The notes under the pieces are model-generated. The model had not been told where the DNA came from. It ran no database searches and saw nothing but the letters and a program-made list of their open reading frames with translations. From Deuterostichococcus epilithicus (Eukaryota; Chlorophyta; Trebouxiophyceae; Prasiolales; Stichococcaceae), in contig JAVTLE010000010.1 in assembly GCA_033439295.1 (NCBI GenBank), forward strand, positions 1,612,001-1,676,000: a DNA stretch of 64,000 nucleotides, written 5' to 3'. Both the position numbers and the translations under genes were made by a program. The number at the start of each line of letters is the position of its first letter. Position 1 is the first letter of the stretch. Positions 47,301-59,300 of the stretch are shown here, one piece after another.

Positions 47301-50300
47301 AAAGCGTGCCATTGCGGGAGCGCTCCAGCTGCCGCGCCGCGTCCGTGATCATCGACCGCCTGCGGCCGTGTTGAGGAGGGAGGCTTTGACGGATCTGGTA
47401 CGGTTCATCTTCCACTGTCAATTGTATGCACCGGGTCGTCAGCTCCATGCCCCGGGGACTGCACCCTTCCATCAAGCCTGAGCACGACAGGCTGAGCTCA
47501 CAGCGCAACAGTCTCGCAACCCCGACACCGGACAGCCTGCCCAGCAGTCAGGCAAGAAAGACCAGACGCAGCACCTCAAGGTCGGCCAGCGTGTCCTCCA
47601 CGAGGCCCGACAGGAAGGCGTTGACGGAGTCGGCGTCGGTGCCCTCCAGGTCGTAGTAGGAGGGGTTGGCCAGCAGGCGGCGGAAGAGGAAGGTCCAGGT
47701 GAGGTAGTCCACCGCGTCTGCGCGGCTGGCGATGGTGCCTGCGACCGCCTCTGCGTTGAAGTGCTCCGCCAGCTGCATGAGAGGGAGCACGCGGATGTCA
47801 GTCAGTGCGCACGTTGACACGCTGCGGCAGCATGCGAGCCTGCCACTGCCTTTGTTGAACTGCTCCGCCAGCTGCAAAGGCGGAGACAGACATGCACATC
47901 ACCAAAGTGGACATGGAGCTCGGGCATGCGACTGTGCAGAGCTGAAAGGGTTAAGAGGAAGCGAGCGTGCAGCTGCAGCTGGAAGGGTTTAGAAGGCACG
48001 AGGCTGCAGGCACAGCCAATGTCCGAGCAAGGGAAACATGGCGTGCAACACATAAAGGAAAGCGAGCACCTGGCCAGCGAGGCTGGACTCCACGGGGAAC
48101 GGCTCGTACCTGCGGCAAGGCAAACGCACCTTAGGCACCAACGCACCCTGTGAAAAAGGCCGAAGATTTTCGCAGATACGCAAATATTCCTGAGATGCAA
48201 AATGCGTGTGGCAAATTCCGATCGTGCTGGGCAGCGGGCAACAGTGACAACAATGGAGGTGCAGTGAACTCACAGGAACTTCTTGTAGAATGACTTTTTG
48301 GGCTCGGCCACCATGATGACGGCGACGCCGTGCTTGTCGTACTGCGGCCGCCCTGCGCGCCCCATCATCTGCAGCACGTCCGTGATGGGGAAGTCCACAT
48401 AGCGCCTGCGGCGTGTTGACATGCAGCGTCAACCCGACGGCTGGGCGCTCCGCCAATGCGCTTCCTGGCGTCACATGCCCGAGGACGACGCTCATGCGGC
48501 ATCTCTGGCGGAGCACGCATGCCAGATGGGCTCTGGCATGACCCGGATTTCGGTGGACTCGAGTCGGAAGACCTGCATTGGAAAGCATCAAGGCATCCGA
48601 GGACGGTCCACACCTAGAGGGCGCATCGAAGTACTCGGTGCCCTTTATGACCACAAGGTGCGCCGGCGTGTTGACACCCCACGCCAGCGTGCTCGTCGCC
48701 ACCAGCACCTGTGCAGCCGCATGTCGCGGCATCTCAGCGTCGGCTCCTGGGCGAGCCTCTCAGCGTCTGCTGGGACAGAGCAAGCGTCTGGCGCTGGGCT
48801 TCTCACTCATCGCCGAGCCGTGTCAAGCGCACGCCTGCACGCCTGCGCGTCCAGCAAGCAGGGCCTGCCTGGATCTTGCCGGCGACGAACAGCGCCTCGA
48901 CGCAGCGGCGGTCGCCCTCCTGCAGGCCGGCGTGGTGCAGCCCAATGCCGAACTGCAGCGTGTGCTTCAGCGACGCATCCTGCCGGCGGACAGCATGCAT
49001 GGAGTCAGGCCGGTGGGTGCGGCGACAACATGCTGCGTCACTGGGTCAACCACACGGGCACAACCAGCTTGCCCTCACAACGAGGCGGGCGTTGAACATA
49101 TGACAACACGACCACCACTTGGGCACTTGAACGACTGCCACAATTGACGCCGGCAGTGTACGCCACACACTGCTCTCGCGGCAATTGGCGTCGCCTCAGG
49201 GACGTCGAGAGAGCACAAGCGCGCAGTCAGGCGGCTCTTCGGACACCCCGTGCAGCCTTGCTTCACGGGGGCAGCAGGCGAGTGGCGCGCCTTAATGCTG
49301 GCCACGATGGCATCCAGTTCGTCCTCGGGCATGTGCACAAACTGGCGGGGGCGCTCATCTGCTGCCGCAAAGCCAAGCAGGTCCAGCGCTGTCAGCCGCG
49401 TCTGCCGCCGGCTGTGACACAGCAGCAGCAGAACCCTTGTCGTGGTGAAACAGGGTGTCAGGGTTTGAACACCCCATTGCAGGTTCCACATCCGACTTCT
49501 GAGACTGGCCTGACTGCAGACATCTTCTCCTGACTGCGATTGACACACTTAGGTCCACACAACGCATCAGGCCCCTAGCTCTTGCAGGCCGATAAACCCT
49601 GCCGATGGCCACACTGCAACTCCACAGTGGCCAACACATCAACACATGCGCAGCGCGCGGGGGGCTGCACACCTGCTGACGAACACGAGGACGGGCTTGA
49701 TGGGGGAGTGCGTCTGGATGGCGGCGTAGGCGGGCTTGTTCATGGTGGCCATGCGCGGGCAGTAGAACTTGCCGGGGTAGCCCTGGATGTGCGCCTCCAG
49801 CGGCACTGGCCTGACGCTAGGCTTGAAGTTGAACATGCCCTGCAGATATAAACAGACGGTTTTATACTCAGGTGGAAGGACGCAACCTACTCATTTTGAC
49901 CCTCAGGACGTGAAGCACACCGACCTATCACAGTCGCTCCCCTTGCCTTGGCTTAGGCAGCCCTGGTAGTCGAGGCGGCCTATGCAAGCACTTTTCCTCA
50001 GGCGGTCTCCTGTGCCGAATGGCGACTCTTGCCTCTGGCATAAACCAAGTCGTCTTAGGCAAGCAAGCGATCAGAAGCTCTTGCCTTGGGGCCGATGCCC
50101 AGCCAGTCGGCCAGGTCCTGCGCATTGGCGACGGCGGTGGACAGTCCCACGAAGCGGACGTCGCGCGCCGTGTGCGCCGAGATGTACCGCATCCGCGACA
50201 CAATGACCTCCAGGATGGGGCCCCTGCACAGGATGTTTGGAGGGGTTCGTTCCTGGCTTTCCTGGCGGTGGCAGCCATCGAGCAGTTCAGCCGGTCGCAA

Positions 50301-53300
50301 GCCGCTGAAGGGTGCTCGCAGGCAGGTGTGCTAGAGCATGCCTGATGCACATTCATCATGCTAGCCATACAAAGAGTTCCGAGGTCCCAACACTGCGGGG
50401 CTGCAAGGTGCGGCGACATGCAGACGAACAAGACGTTCAGATCTTCATAATCTTGAACCAGCATCAGAATGGCATCAATGCCGTGGCGCGCACCGGTCGT
50501 TGCCGAGCAGGTGGATCTCATCGATGACCAGCAGGCCGACCTTCTGCACGTAGCCGCGGTTCTGCCAGTTGCGGCTGATGCCGTCCCACTTCTCCGGCGT
50601 CGTGATGATCAGGTCCGCCGCCTGCAGCGCCCTGCGTGAGCGGTGTGGCCCCGCGTCGGCGGACTTTGCGGCATGAAGCTGCTGTTGGGGCCTGCCTTTG
50701 CGCGCCTGATCAACGGCTACTTGGCAGGGCCTATCGCAAGGGATTAATATTGGTCCCAACAATGAGCAGATGCAGACGGACAGTGCCTTTTCTTCCGATC
50801 GAGGGTACAGCAGATCAAGCTTGGTGTAGGTAACATATGTGTCACGGTGACGTACCTGACGTCGGGCGTGAAGTCGCCGGTCAGCTCCACGATCTTCTTG
50901 CCCAGCGCGCGGCACAGACCCTTGCCCCAATCCTCCATCCGCTCCCTCACCAGCGCCTTCGCAATTCCAAACATTGCAGTTGAACGGCGATTTGGTGAAC
51001 AATCGATCACAAATCTATCGTTTGAGATCGCATGGAACTAGCCAGAACTGGCGCAACCTGCAAATGGAACCATTTGAGTGCCCAACAGAAGGGCAGAGGA
51101 AAGCCGCAAAGGGGAGTGGAGAAGCCGCAACAGGGGTGGCGGCAGTGCGGCGCGCCTTGAGCGGCGCAATGTAGATGACCTTGCGGCCCGGGTGCGTCGC
51201 GAAGCAGTGCAGGATGGCCAGCTCCGCGGAGATGGTCTTGCCGCTGCCCGTTGGCGCGCCCAGCAGCACGTTCTCGTTGGTGTGGTACAGTGTGTGGAAG
51301 ATCTGCACACAGAGGAGATGGCGCCAAGCTCTGCCATGTCGTGGGACGGGGCTTTCAACAACAGCAACGTATTGGCGGTCTGCATCTGCAGATGCAGCTG
51401 ATGCCCAGCAGTTCTGCGAAGAGAGATTGCCGTGCACCGCAGGGTGTACCAGCAGCTTCCTTGCTGTGCAAGCTGTCAGCTGGGGCAATTTCTCCAACAG
51501 CGGGATTCAGATAGGGCAGTGCGGCGCACCTGCGTCTGGATGGCATTGAAGTGGGTGAAGCGGTACAGCGACTGGAACGTCGCATTGTCCAGCGCAGACA
51601 CTGGCAGCGGGTCCAGGTCCAGCAGCTCGGTGTGCGGCGGGTGGCGCCCGGGCAGCAGCAGGCCCTTGAATGACAGCGCCAGCAGCGCCTCTGCGGAATG
51701 CCAATTGTCCGACACCGCCCTGGGATGCACATCCCCATTGTGAGATCCCGGCATAGAGAACAGGCAGCGTTTGGCGCACAGACAGCAGACGACCCCTGGT
51801 TGACACCGCCAGCAGCGGCTCTGCGATGTGACACTTGTTCGATACTGTGCTGCAAAGATGAGTATCTTGCTGAGTGCCCCTGGAGCACTCACAGGGCGAC
51901 AGCCCAAGCGGGCTCTTGCATGTTGCACTGCTTGCAAGGCCCTGAACCAGCGGCGGAGGGCGGAAGGCTGCAGGCAGTAGAACCAGTGTGCAGACCTTAC
52001 GGCGGGGGCGCACCTGATGTAATACTGGGTGGGCAGCGGCTCCCGCACGGGGATGGTGAACGCCAGCGTGTGGCTCGCCTCCCGTGCCATCTTCTTTGTC
52101 AGCGTCCACATCTGGTAAGAGCAGCAAATGCGAGGAGGTGATATGTGACAGAGCGCACCATGCCGGTGAATACTCGTAGGCGCATGCGGCGAGTGAACTG
52201 CGCACTGCATGGTTGTGCAGAATGCGCCTTTGTTGCTTACAAGTTCACACACATGCTGGCCGTCAATGTCACTCGGCCTCAAACCCGGCTTTGCGTGCCA
52301 TAGGCTGGTTGTCTGTGGCGTAGACCCTTCGAGTCAGACCCATACCTCGGTGTGATAGATGGTCTCCGAGTCGGAGTCCTCCACCCAGAGGTGCCACCGC
52401 AGCGAGCCGCCGTGCGCGCGGTCGTGCCATGCAAACTCCGGTGTGATTTTCAGCTGCACTCGCAGCACCGACCTGCGACATTGCCACCGACGCATCGTTT
52501 CATTCCAGGATTGTTCCCATCAGAGCACCGATGCGACATGAGGAGCTCTGCATGCATCGGCCGTGTGATGACCAGGTGCTTGCAGCTGGTGCACTGTCGA
52601 GCCGAAGGCGTCCTAGCGATGCCTTCCTGAAACAGAGTCAAACCCGTGACCGGTTTCGCAAGAAACGAACAAGCACACGATGGAAGAGATGACAAGCACC
52701 TGGTGATGGGGTGCAGCTGCGCCTCCAGGTGCAGGCGCGGGAAGCTGTCGATCAGGGTGCGGATGGCCGGCCCCGCCGCCGGGTGCCGCAGCATAGCCCC
52801 GATCTCGTTCGACTCCATGTCCTGCGTGCGACGCAGGCACTCGAACGGCACTGGCATGTCCGCGCGCCTTCACAGCGGGTGGCCGCGCTCCAGTCCATTG
52901 CCGCCTTGAAATGCATGTGCACCGTGCAGAGGAACGGCCTATCCAGGGCTTCTGTGCATTGTTCAGCCCTTGGAACAGTAGTTGGTTGACAGGACCCCAC
53001 CTCCAGCTGCTCCAGGGCCAGGCCGCGGTCCTCCAGCTTGAACAGCAGCTCCGGCGCCAGCGCGGCGCCGAACTGCCGCAGCGGGTGCTGGTGCTCCCAT
53101 AGCCGCGCTTCCAGCGCCTGCCCAATTCGGTTGCCAGAGATGTGGCTGATAGAGTATTTGCAGATGACAGAGTGGTCATGCACGCAGCTCGAGAGGCGAC
53201 CAATTCTAAGTAGCAGGGAAGGAGTAGAGCAGCTGGACGACTTGGCAGCAACTAGTAAAGGACAGAGTCAGGGAAAGCCAGCTCCAGCGCACGTGCCGGC

Positions 53301-56300
53301 ACTTCCACGGATGCCGACAGGCTTCAGACACACAGGACTTCACCCTCAATGTGCCCAAACGGATGTTGCACGCGTGCAGATCATTAGAAGAAGCCAGACC
53401 TTGCAGAGGCGCAGCGCCAGCTCGGCGGTGGCGGACCAGCCGCGGCGCAGGCAGATCTCGAACACAGCTCGCGCTATGCGCGGCGCGTTCGTGGACACGT
53501 ACATCATGTCCGCCGTGAGCGAGAAGCTCTCCACTCGCGCGCGCGACACAAACGCCTGCGGCGGTTGGTCACGCAGCGGTCGACATTGGCATCGCAGTGG
53601 TGACGTCAAGGTAAGGCCACTCGTGGCCCTCAGCTGCACGACAGGGGCGCCGCACCCAACATGCGATGCCGAATGCAACCTGCACAAGCATGGTCGCAGC
53701 ACTGTTTTGGCAGTCTTCTGTGCATGCAGAAGCACCCGGCATCCGCAGCAAGCACATGCCAAGCATGCACGAAACAGACAGCCGGCACCTGGATGAGGAT
53801 GCAGACTTTGCCCTGCTTGTTCTCCGGGCCGCCGCGCGCGTCGAAGGGGCAGGCGTCCGTCAGCAGCCGGTCCAGCTCCGGCAGCTCCTCCTCCCGCACC
53901 GCCATGTTCTCAAACTCCGAGGATTGCGCCACCATGGACAGCAGCTGCGGCCGCACGGACTCTGCTTCGCATGCCTTTATTTTGGCCTGCCTGCCGCGGC
54001 TCATGTATGAGTGTGTGCCACCGCCTGACGAATGCTCGGCTGGCATTGAGCCATTGCCCGACTCTGGCGACTCGCAGCAGAGCGCACAGGTACAGGCACA
54101 CAATTCTGCAGGCTGCCAAGGCCTGATTGGTCTCAACCGCACACGCCAGAGGCTCGAGTCCAGCCTCCGAAAGCAGGACACTCGGTGCGATGGACAACTG
54201 TATTTGTTTGACAAAGAGTCCGCACCCGGGCCTCGTCCATGGTTTTGGTCAGCTGCTCGTTGAAGACGAGGATGGAGGCGTGGCGGATGTAAAAGTGGCT
54301 GGCCACGCGGCCCAGCTCCGTGACGTACAGCTGCCCCGAGCGCTCGTCGAAGCGCGCCATTTTGGAGCGCTCCAGCTGCCGCGCCGCGTCCGTGATCAGC
54401 GACCGCCTGCGCGCGTGCCGGGGAGGCAGGCAATGACGGATCTGACATCGTTCAACTTGCATTGCCCCTAGTGTGCGACGGGTCGACAGGTCCATGCTTG
54501 TCGGACCCTGCTGGAGAGCGCCGCGCATCAGCCCAAGACCGTGGCAGACAGCCGGATCAGAAGCGCCCCGCAGCCGTACAGTACGACGCATTCATCTGAC
54601 AATGTTTTCATCTGACATCTGGATTTAAATGCCTCATACAGCACCTGCGGGAGTCGAGGCGCGGGTCGGCGGCGAGCTCCTGCCAGGTGACGCCGTACGG
54701 CAGCGGGTTCTGCATCATGCGCACGTACAGGTAGGTGTACGACAGCCACGCGCTCGCCTCCTTCACGTTCGTCACCGTGCCTGCGCGTCCGGGGGACAAG
54801 GGTCGTCTTGAGGGGTCGTCACTTGCGGTGCAGCGGGCGGAAGGCTGGTCAGGGACTGCTCGAAGCTCCATTGAGGCAGCCGCTGACGTAGCTTGACAGC
54901 TGCCTCCACAGTTCACAGGTTGCAGAACCCCGCAAGCTGCATGCCCTGCAGCCTCGACAAGGCCGCCGCGGCACCACCAACCAGGGGGCAGCCGACGCCC
55001 TGCCCTGTGGCCCCCTTGCGACAAGCAAGCCCACAGTCTGACAACTCACCCAGCACGATCTCCGCGTTGAGGTTGTCCACCAGGCCGCGCACGAACTGGG
55101 ACTCGATGGGCAGCTGGTGGGTCAGCATGCCCAGGTAGTGCGCCAGCTTGTCGTGCGCGGTGATGATGATGCCAAGGCCGCTGTCCTCGAACTGGGGGCG
55201 CCCCGCGCGCCCAAAGATCTGCTGCACGTCCAGCATGCCTGCAGTTTTTGGAACATCAGGAAATGTCTGTACAAGGTGCAGTGTGCGGCGCGGCTGTTCA
55301 GACGTGATGGGTGCCATGGGTGGAGCGGCAGAGGCTGTTGGAACGGCCTGTCCGCATGCTGGAACCCACGGGTGAACCACGGTCAGTAACTGTCTTGGGG
55401 GTTGTAAACCAGTTGCGTACTTGCTGTTGATGCCGCTGTGGATCAGGATGATATCGCACGGAGTGTCTGGCTTCTGTAAAACGTCTCCCGTAAGGATTGC
55501 GCACCCAGGTCCTTGAACTGGCCGCTCTGCGCATCGTACAGCTGCGTGCCCTTGATGATGACGGTATGTGCCGGCAGGTTCACGCCCCACGCCAGCGTCG
55601 CCGTCGTGCACAGCACCTGGCCCAAGCAGAGCGAAACAGGTTTGAGCAGAGTTTGTGACGTCATGCGCAAGCCCGCTGCCTTACTGCTTCTATTCAACTG
55701 TTCAGACTCAGCGTCTGATAGGCGCACATAGCATGCCTGGGCCCAAACACCCTCCTATAGGAGAGCCCGCCGGGCTGCAGCTGTGACGATGCAGCACGAA
55801 GGCGAACGCATGCGGCAGAAGCATCAAAATGCCGACTGGCACCTGGATGAAATTGTTGCAGGAGAGGCGGTCCACAAGATCGCGTCAATGGATGCGCTTG
55901 GGCAAAACTTGTTTGGCAACGACACAATATGGAATGCAGCGTGCCGGACCAACCTTGATGACGCCGTCGCGGAAAAGGCGCTCAACCAGGTTGCGGTCGC
56001 TGCGCAGCATGCCGGCGTGGTGCATGCCCAGGCCGCCTGCCACCAGCTCCGCCAGCTCCCTGTGAGAGTGGGGAACACCACTCAGGCTGGCTGTGCGCGA
56101 CCAGCTCCGGCAGCTCCCTGCAATCGAGGGCGGCTGGGCAGACTGGAAGGGGATGTCAGTACCACTCTGCGGTGGCAAAAGATTGAGCGCTGCTCCTGCT
56201 CTACAACAATTATTCTCGCTCGAATGAGGAACACTGTCTACCATACGCATCTGCCGACATCACGGTCCCAGACAAGAGCGCCCCGCGCTGGAGTTCGGAA

Positions 56301-59300
56301 TCGAAACCACCCCTGTTGGTGCCGCTGGCGGCCCAAAACCGCAGTTGTCGGAGGGCTGTTGCACTGCACATGGGTTGCGTCCCGGGCGCACTTGTTGCGC
56401 GACTTCTTGACGTCCTTGCTGATGAAGCCCCACTGCGGGTGCTCCGTGACGTCAAATAGCGCGGTGTCGGAGCTGTTCTGCGCCTTCTGGATGATGGTGC
56501 GCCCTGTCTTGCCGGTGTCCTTGCGCGAGTGCACGAAGACCATGGCCTGGTGCCCCGCTCGCAGGCTCTCCGTCACCTGCCGGCACTAGCGCACGTGGTT
56601 TTGAAGACCGGATGCGACGACGGTAGACGAGCAGCATGTGTGGACATGAGCCACAGCTGAAGCCAGAGCCGTAGCCAGCGCCGGAGCCAAAGCTGGGCTG
56701 CCAACGAGACGAAAACCAAGCCAGATTGCAAGGTGGACAAGACAATCGAAACTCCAAAAGCCCCATGTTCATAATAGCCGACCTTCTCGTAGCACACGTC
56801 GTCCATGATGTTCTTGGCCTGCAGGATGTTGCGCTCGCTGACGCCGACGAACTGCATCTCCAGCGGCACCGGACGGTAGGAGGCGTCAAAGTAGAACAGC
56901 CCCGCGTCCACGCCCAAGAAGGATGCCACATCCTGCGCAGGGTGCAGGTGAGACCTCAACAATTAGGACGTTGATCTGGGACGCAAAGTCGTATCACCAA
57001 CGGTCCTGCAAACCTGACACGCGCATGCGGACACAGTCGATGCTGAGTTGCTCGAGTTCTGCTCATGGTGAGGTCGCACACTGAGTAGGGCGCATACTGG
57101 GTACCTTGTAATTGGGCAGGGTGGCGGACAGCCCCACGATGCGAATCATGCTCTGGCTGGCCTCCACCTGCGCACGACCCGTCGCGTGACTGTTATCTGA
57201 CTGTTGATTCTTGACAGAAAGAGCGCCGATACCCGGTGCATGGTGGGATGCATCCCAAAAAGGATGGTTCGTGAGTGCACATTGCACACCTGCCGCTGGG
57301 TGCGCGCCACCAGGGTCTCAATGACCGGCCCGCGCTCATCGTTCAGCAGGTGCACCTGCAGGCAGAACCCACCAGGCCTCTGCGAAGGGACATGCATCAA
57401 CGAGAAGTTTGCATCGGGTAATGCGCACACAAGGAAGTCGCCGCGGCTGCGGCGTCCGTGTCCCGCAGACTCCACAGGACCCAGCAGGCTGCAAAGCTGC
57501 GCGGCAGGGTTGTGCCAGAACTGATGCATTTTGTTGAGGACGAGCAGCTAACTGGCAGGCAACGGCAACCTCGAAATGGGGCAAAGGACTGCATGTCGAC
57601 AAAGCTGCATGGCGCAGTCTGAGTGCACTTGGACCTTACCTCGTCGATGATGAGCAGGCGGACCAGCGCAGAGACGGCGACGTCAGAGCCCTTGCGCGTG
57701 ATGACATCCCACTTCTCAGGCGTCGTCACAATCATCTGCGTTTCCTCCATCTCGCGTTTCGTCAGCTGCATGTCGCCCGTCAGCTCCCGCACGTTCAGCC
57801 CTGGCGTGAAACCATTGGGAAGCCTGAGTTGCGAAAGCATCATCCCTGCAGTGCAGCCTTCATCCCGCGCTTGGTGTCTGGCAACCATCAGCAGAAGTCC
57901 GTTGGTTTGTCAGGTTTCTGGCTGCAGACCCCACGAGCCTCGCTGGCCACATGCGCAGCATCAAACGCATTGTGATGCGCTGAACAACACACACAACGCG
58001 CAAGTGCTCACAGCATTTCGGAGCGGCAGGATATTGCCAAGAGGCAGCAGGGCGGCCCACCCAGGGGCGCCAGGCGCTTGGCAAAGGCGTTGGTGACCTC
58101 CGCCGCCAGCGCCTTCATGGGCGCCACGTACACCACCTTGAAGTTGCTGGTCTGCGCAGGAAAATAGCTGAGGAATCGGAAAGGGAAGCCGTCGAGCCGA
58201 ACAAAGCGAGCTGGAGGATGTCTTAAAAAGCGATCGAGTTGATAAGGGGAAAACAGTGACACCATCACCTTGATGTCGCGGTCTGTTCAGGCATGGATCG
58301 TCACACCGAATGCCAGACCGCTGAACACACAAGTGTGGTGGGCTGCTGTACAGCCTCAGCTGAGTCACATTGATTGGGGTTCTGCAGCGGCAGCCTTTGA
58401 GCCGCGTGCGGGCCGCGCCTGGATGATGCCGTCCGCCATGTTGGCGCCGATCTCGTGCAGCACCGCCAGCATGGCGATGTTGGTCTTGCCGGCGCCCGTG
58501 GGCGCGCAAACCAGCACATTCTCGTTGCTGCCGAAGGCCCTGTCGTAGATTTTGCTCTGGATGCGGTTGAGTGCCCTGCGTGCCGAGGAGGCAGAGGTTC
58601 GCTTGGCCATGGCACAGCTGAACTGTGTCTGCCCTATCACATCTGCATTTAGCACCCACACAAGGGTCGAGAGGGGATGTGTTCTGCATGCTCACTCGTA
58701 GCCGTCGAAGGCGAGCTGCGCCCACTCGGGCATCTCCCCGATCAGCACGCGCCGCTCGCCGGCCGGCGGCGTGCCCTTCTTCACCGCCGGCACAAACACC
58801 TCCTCGTACTTCTTGTGCACCCTGCGGCAGCAGTAGGGACCCATTTGGGAGGCGTTCCCTCCAACATCCTCCAGATGCATGAACCGTGGGCGCTCAACCC
58901 CAGGGAACCAACCCACGGGAATTGCACGGTGCTCGCAGATGCAAAGCAGCTGCATGTGTCTCTCAGAGCCAGATTGTGGGTGTCTGTGCACATGATCAAG
59001 CATGCGGCTGCCCTGCCGAAGACACAATGTACCGGTGACAGGGAGCCTCACTTGCGGCTCGTGCCCTTGGGGAGGGCGCCTCGAGTGCGCAGGCCGTCAT
59101 TGCCGTCCCCGATCTTCAGCTCCACGCCTGCCAACAATACGACTGTAGCCTCAGCGCTGAGGCGCGCCCCCGGCAGCAGTTTCACAAACAAGAAACAGAC
59201 CTGTCCAACCTGCCATACAGAGGCAGCGAAACAGCGAAACAGCGGTGAACAAGCTAGGGCAATAGCGACAGAGAGCATAGGAAAACAGATCCGTGCGCCA

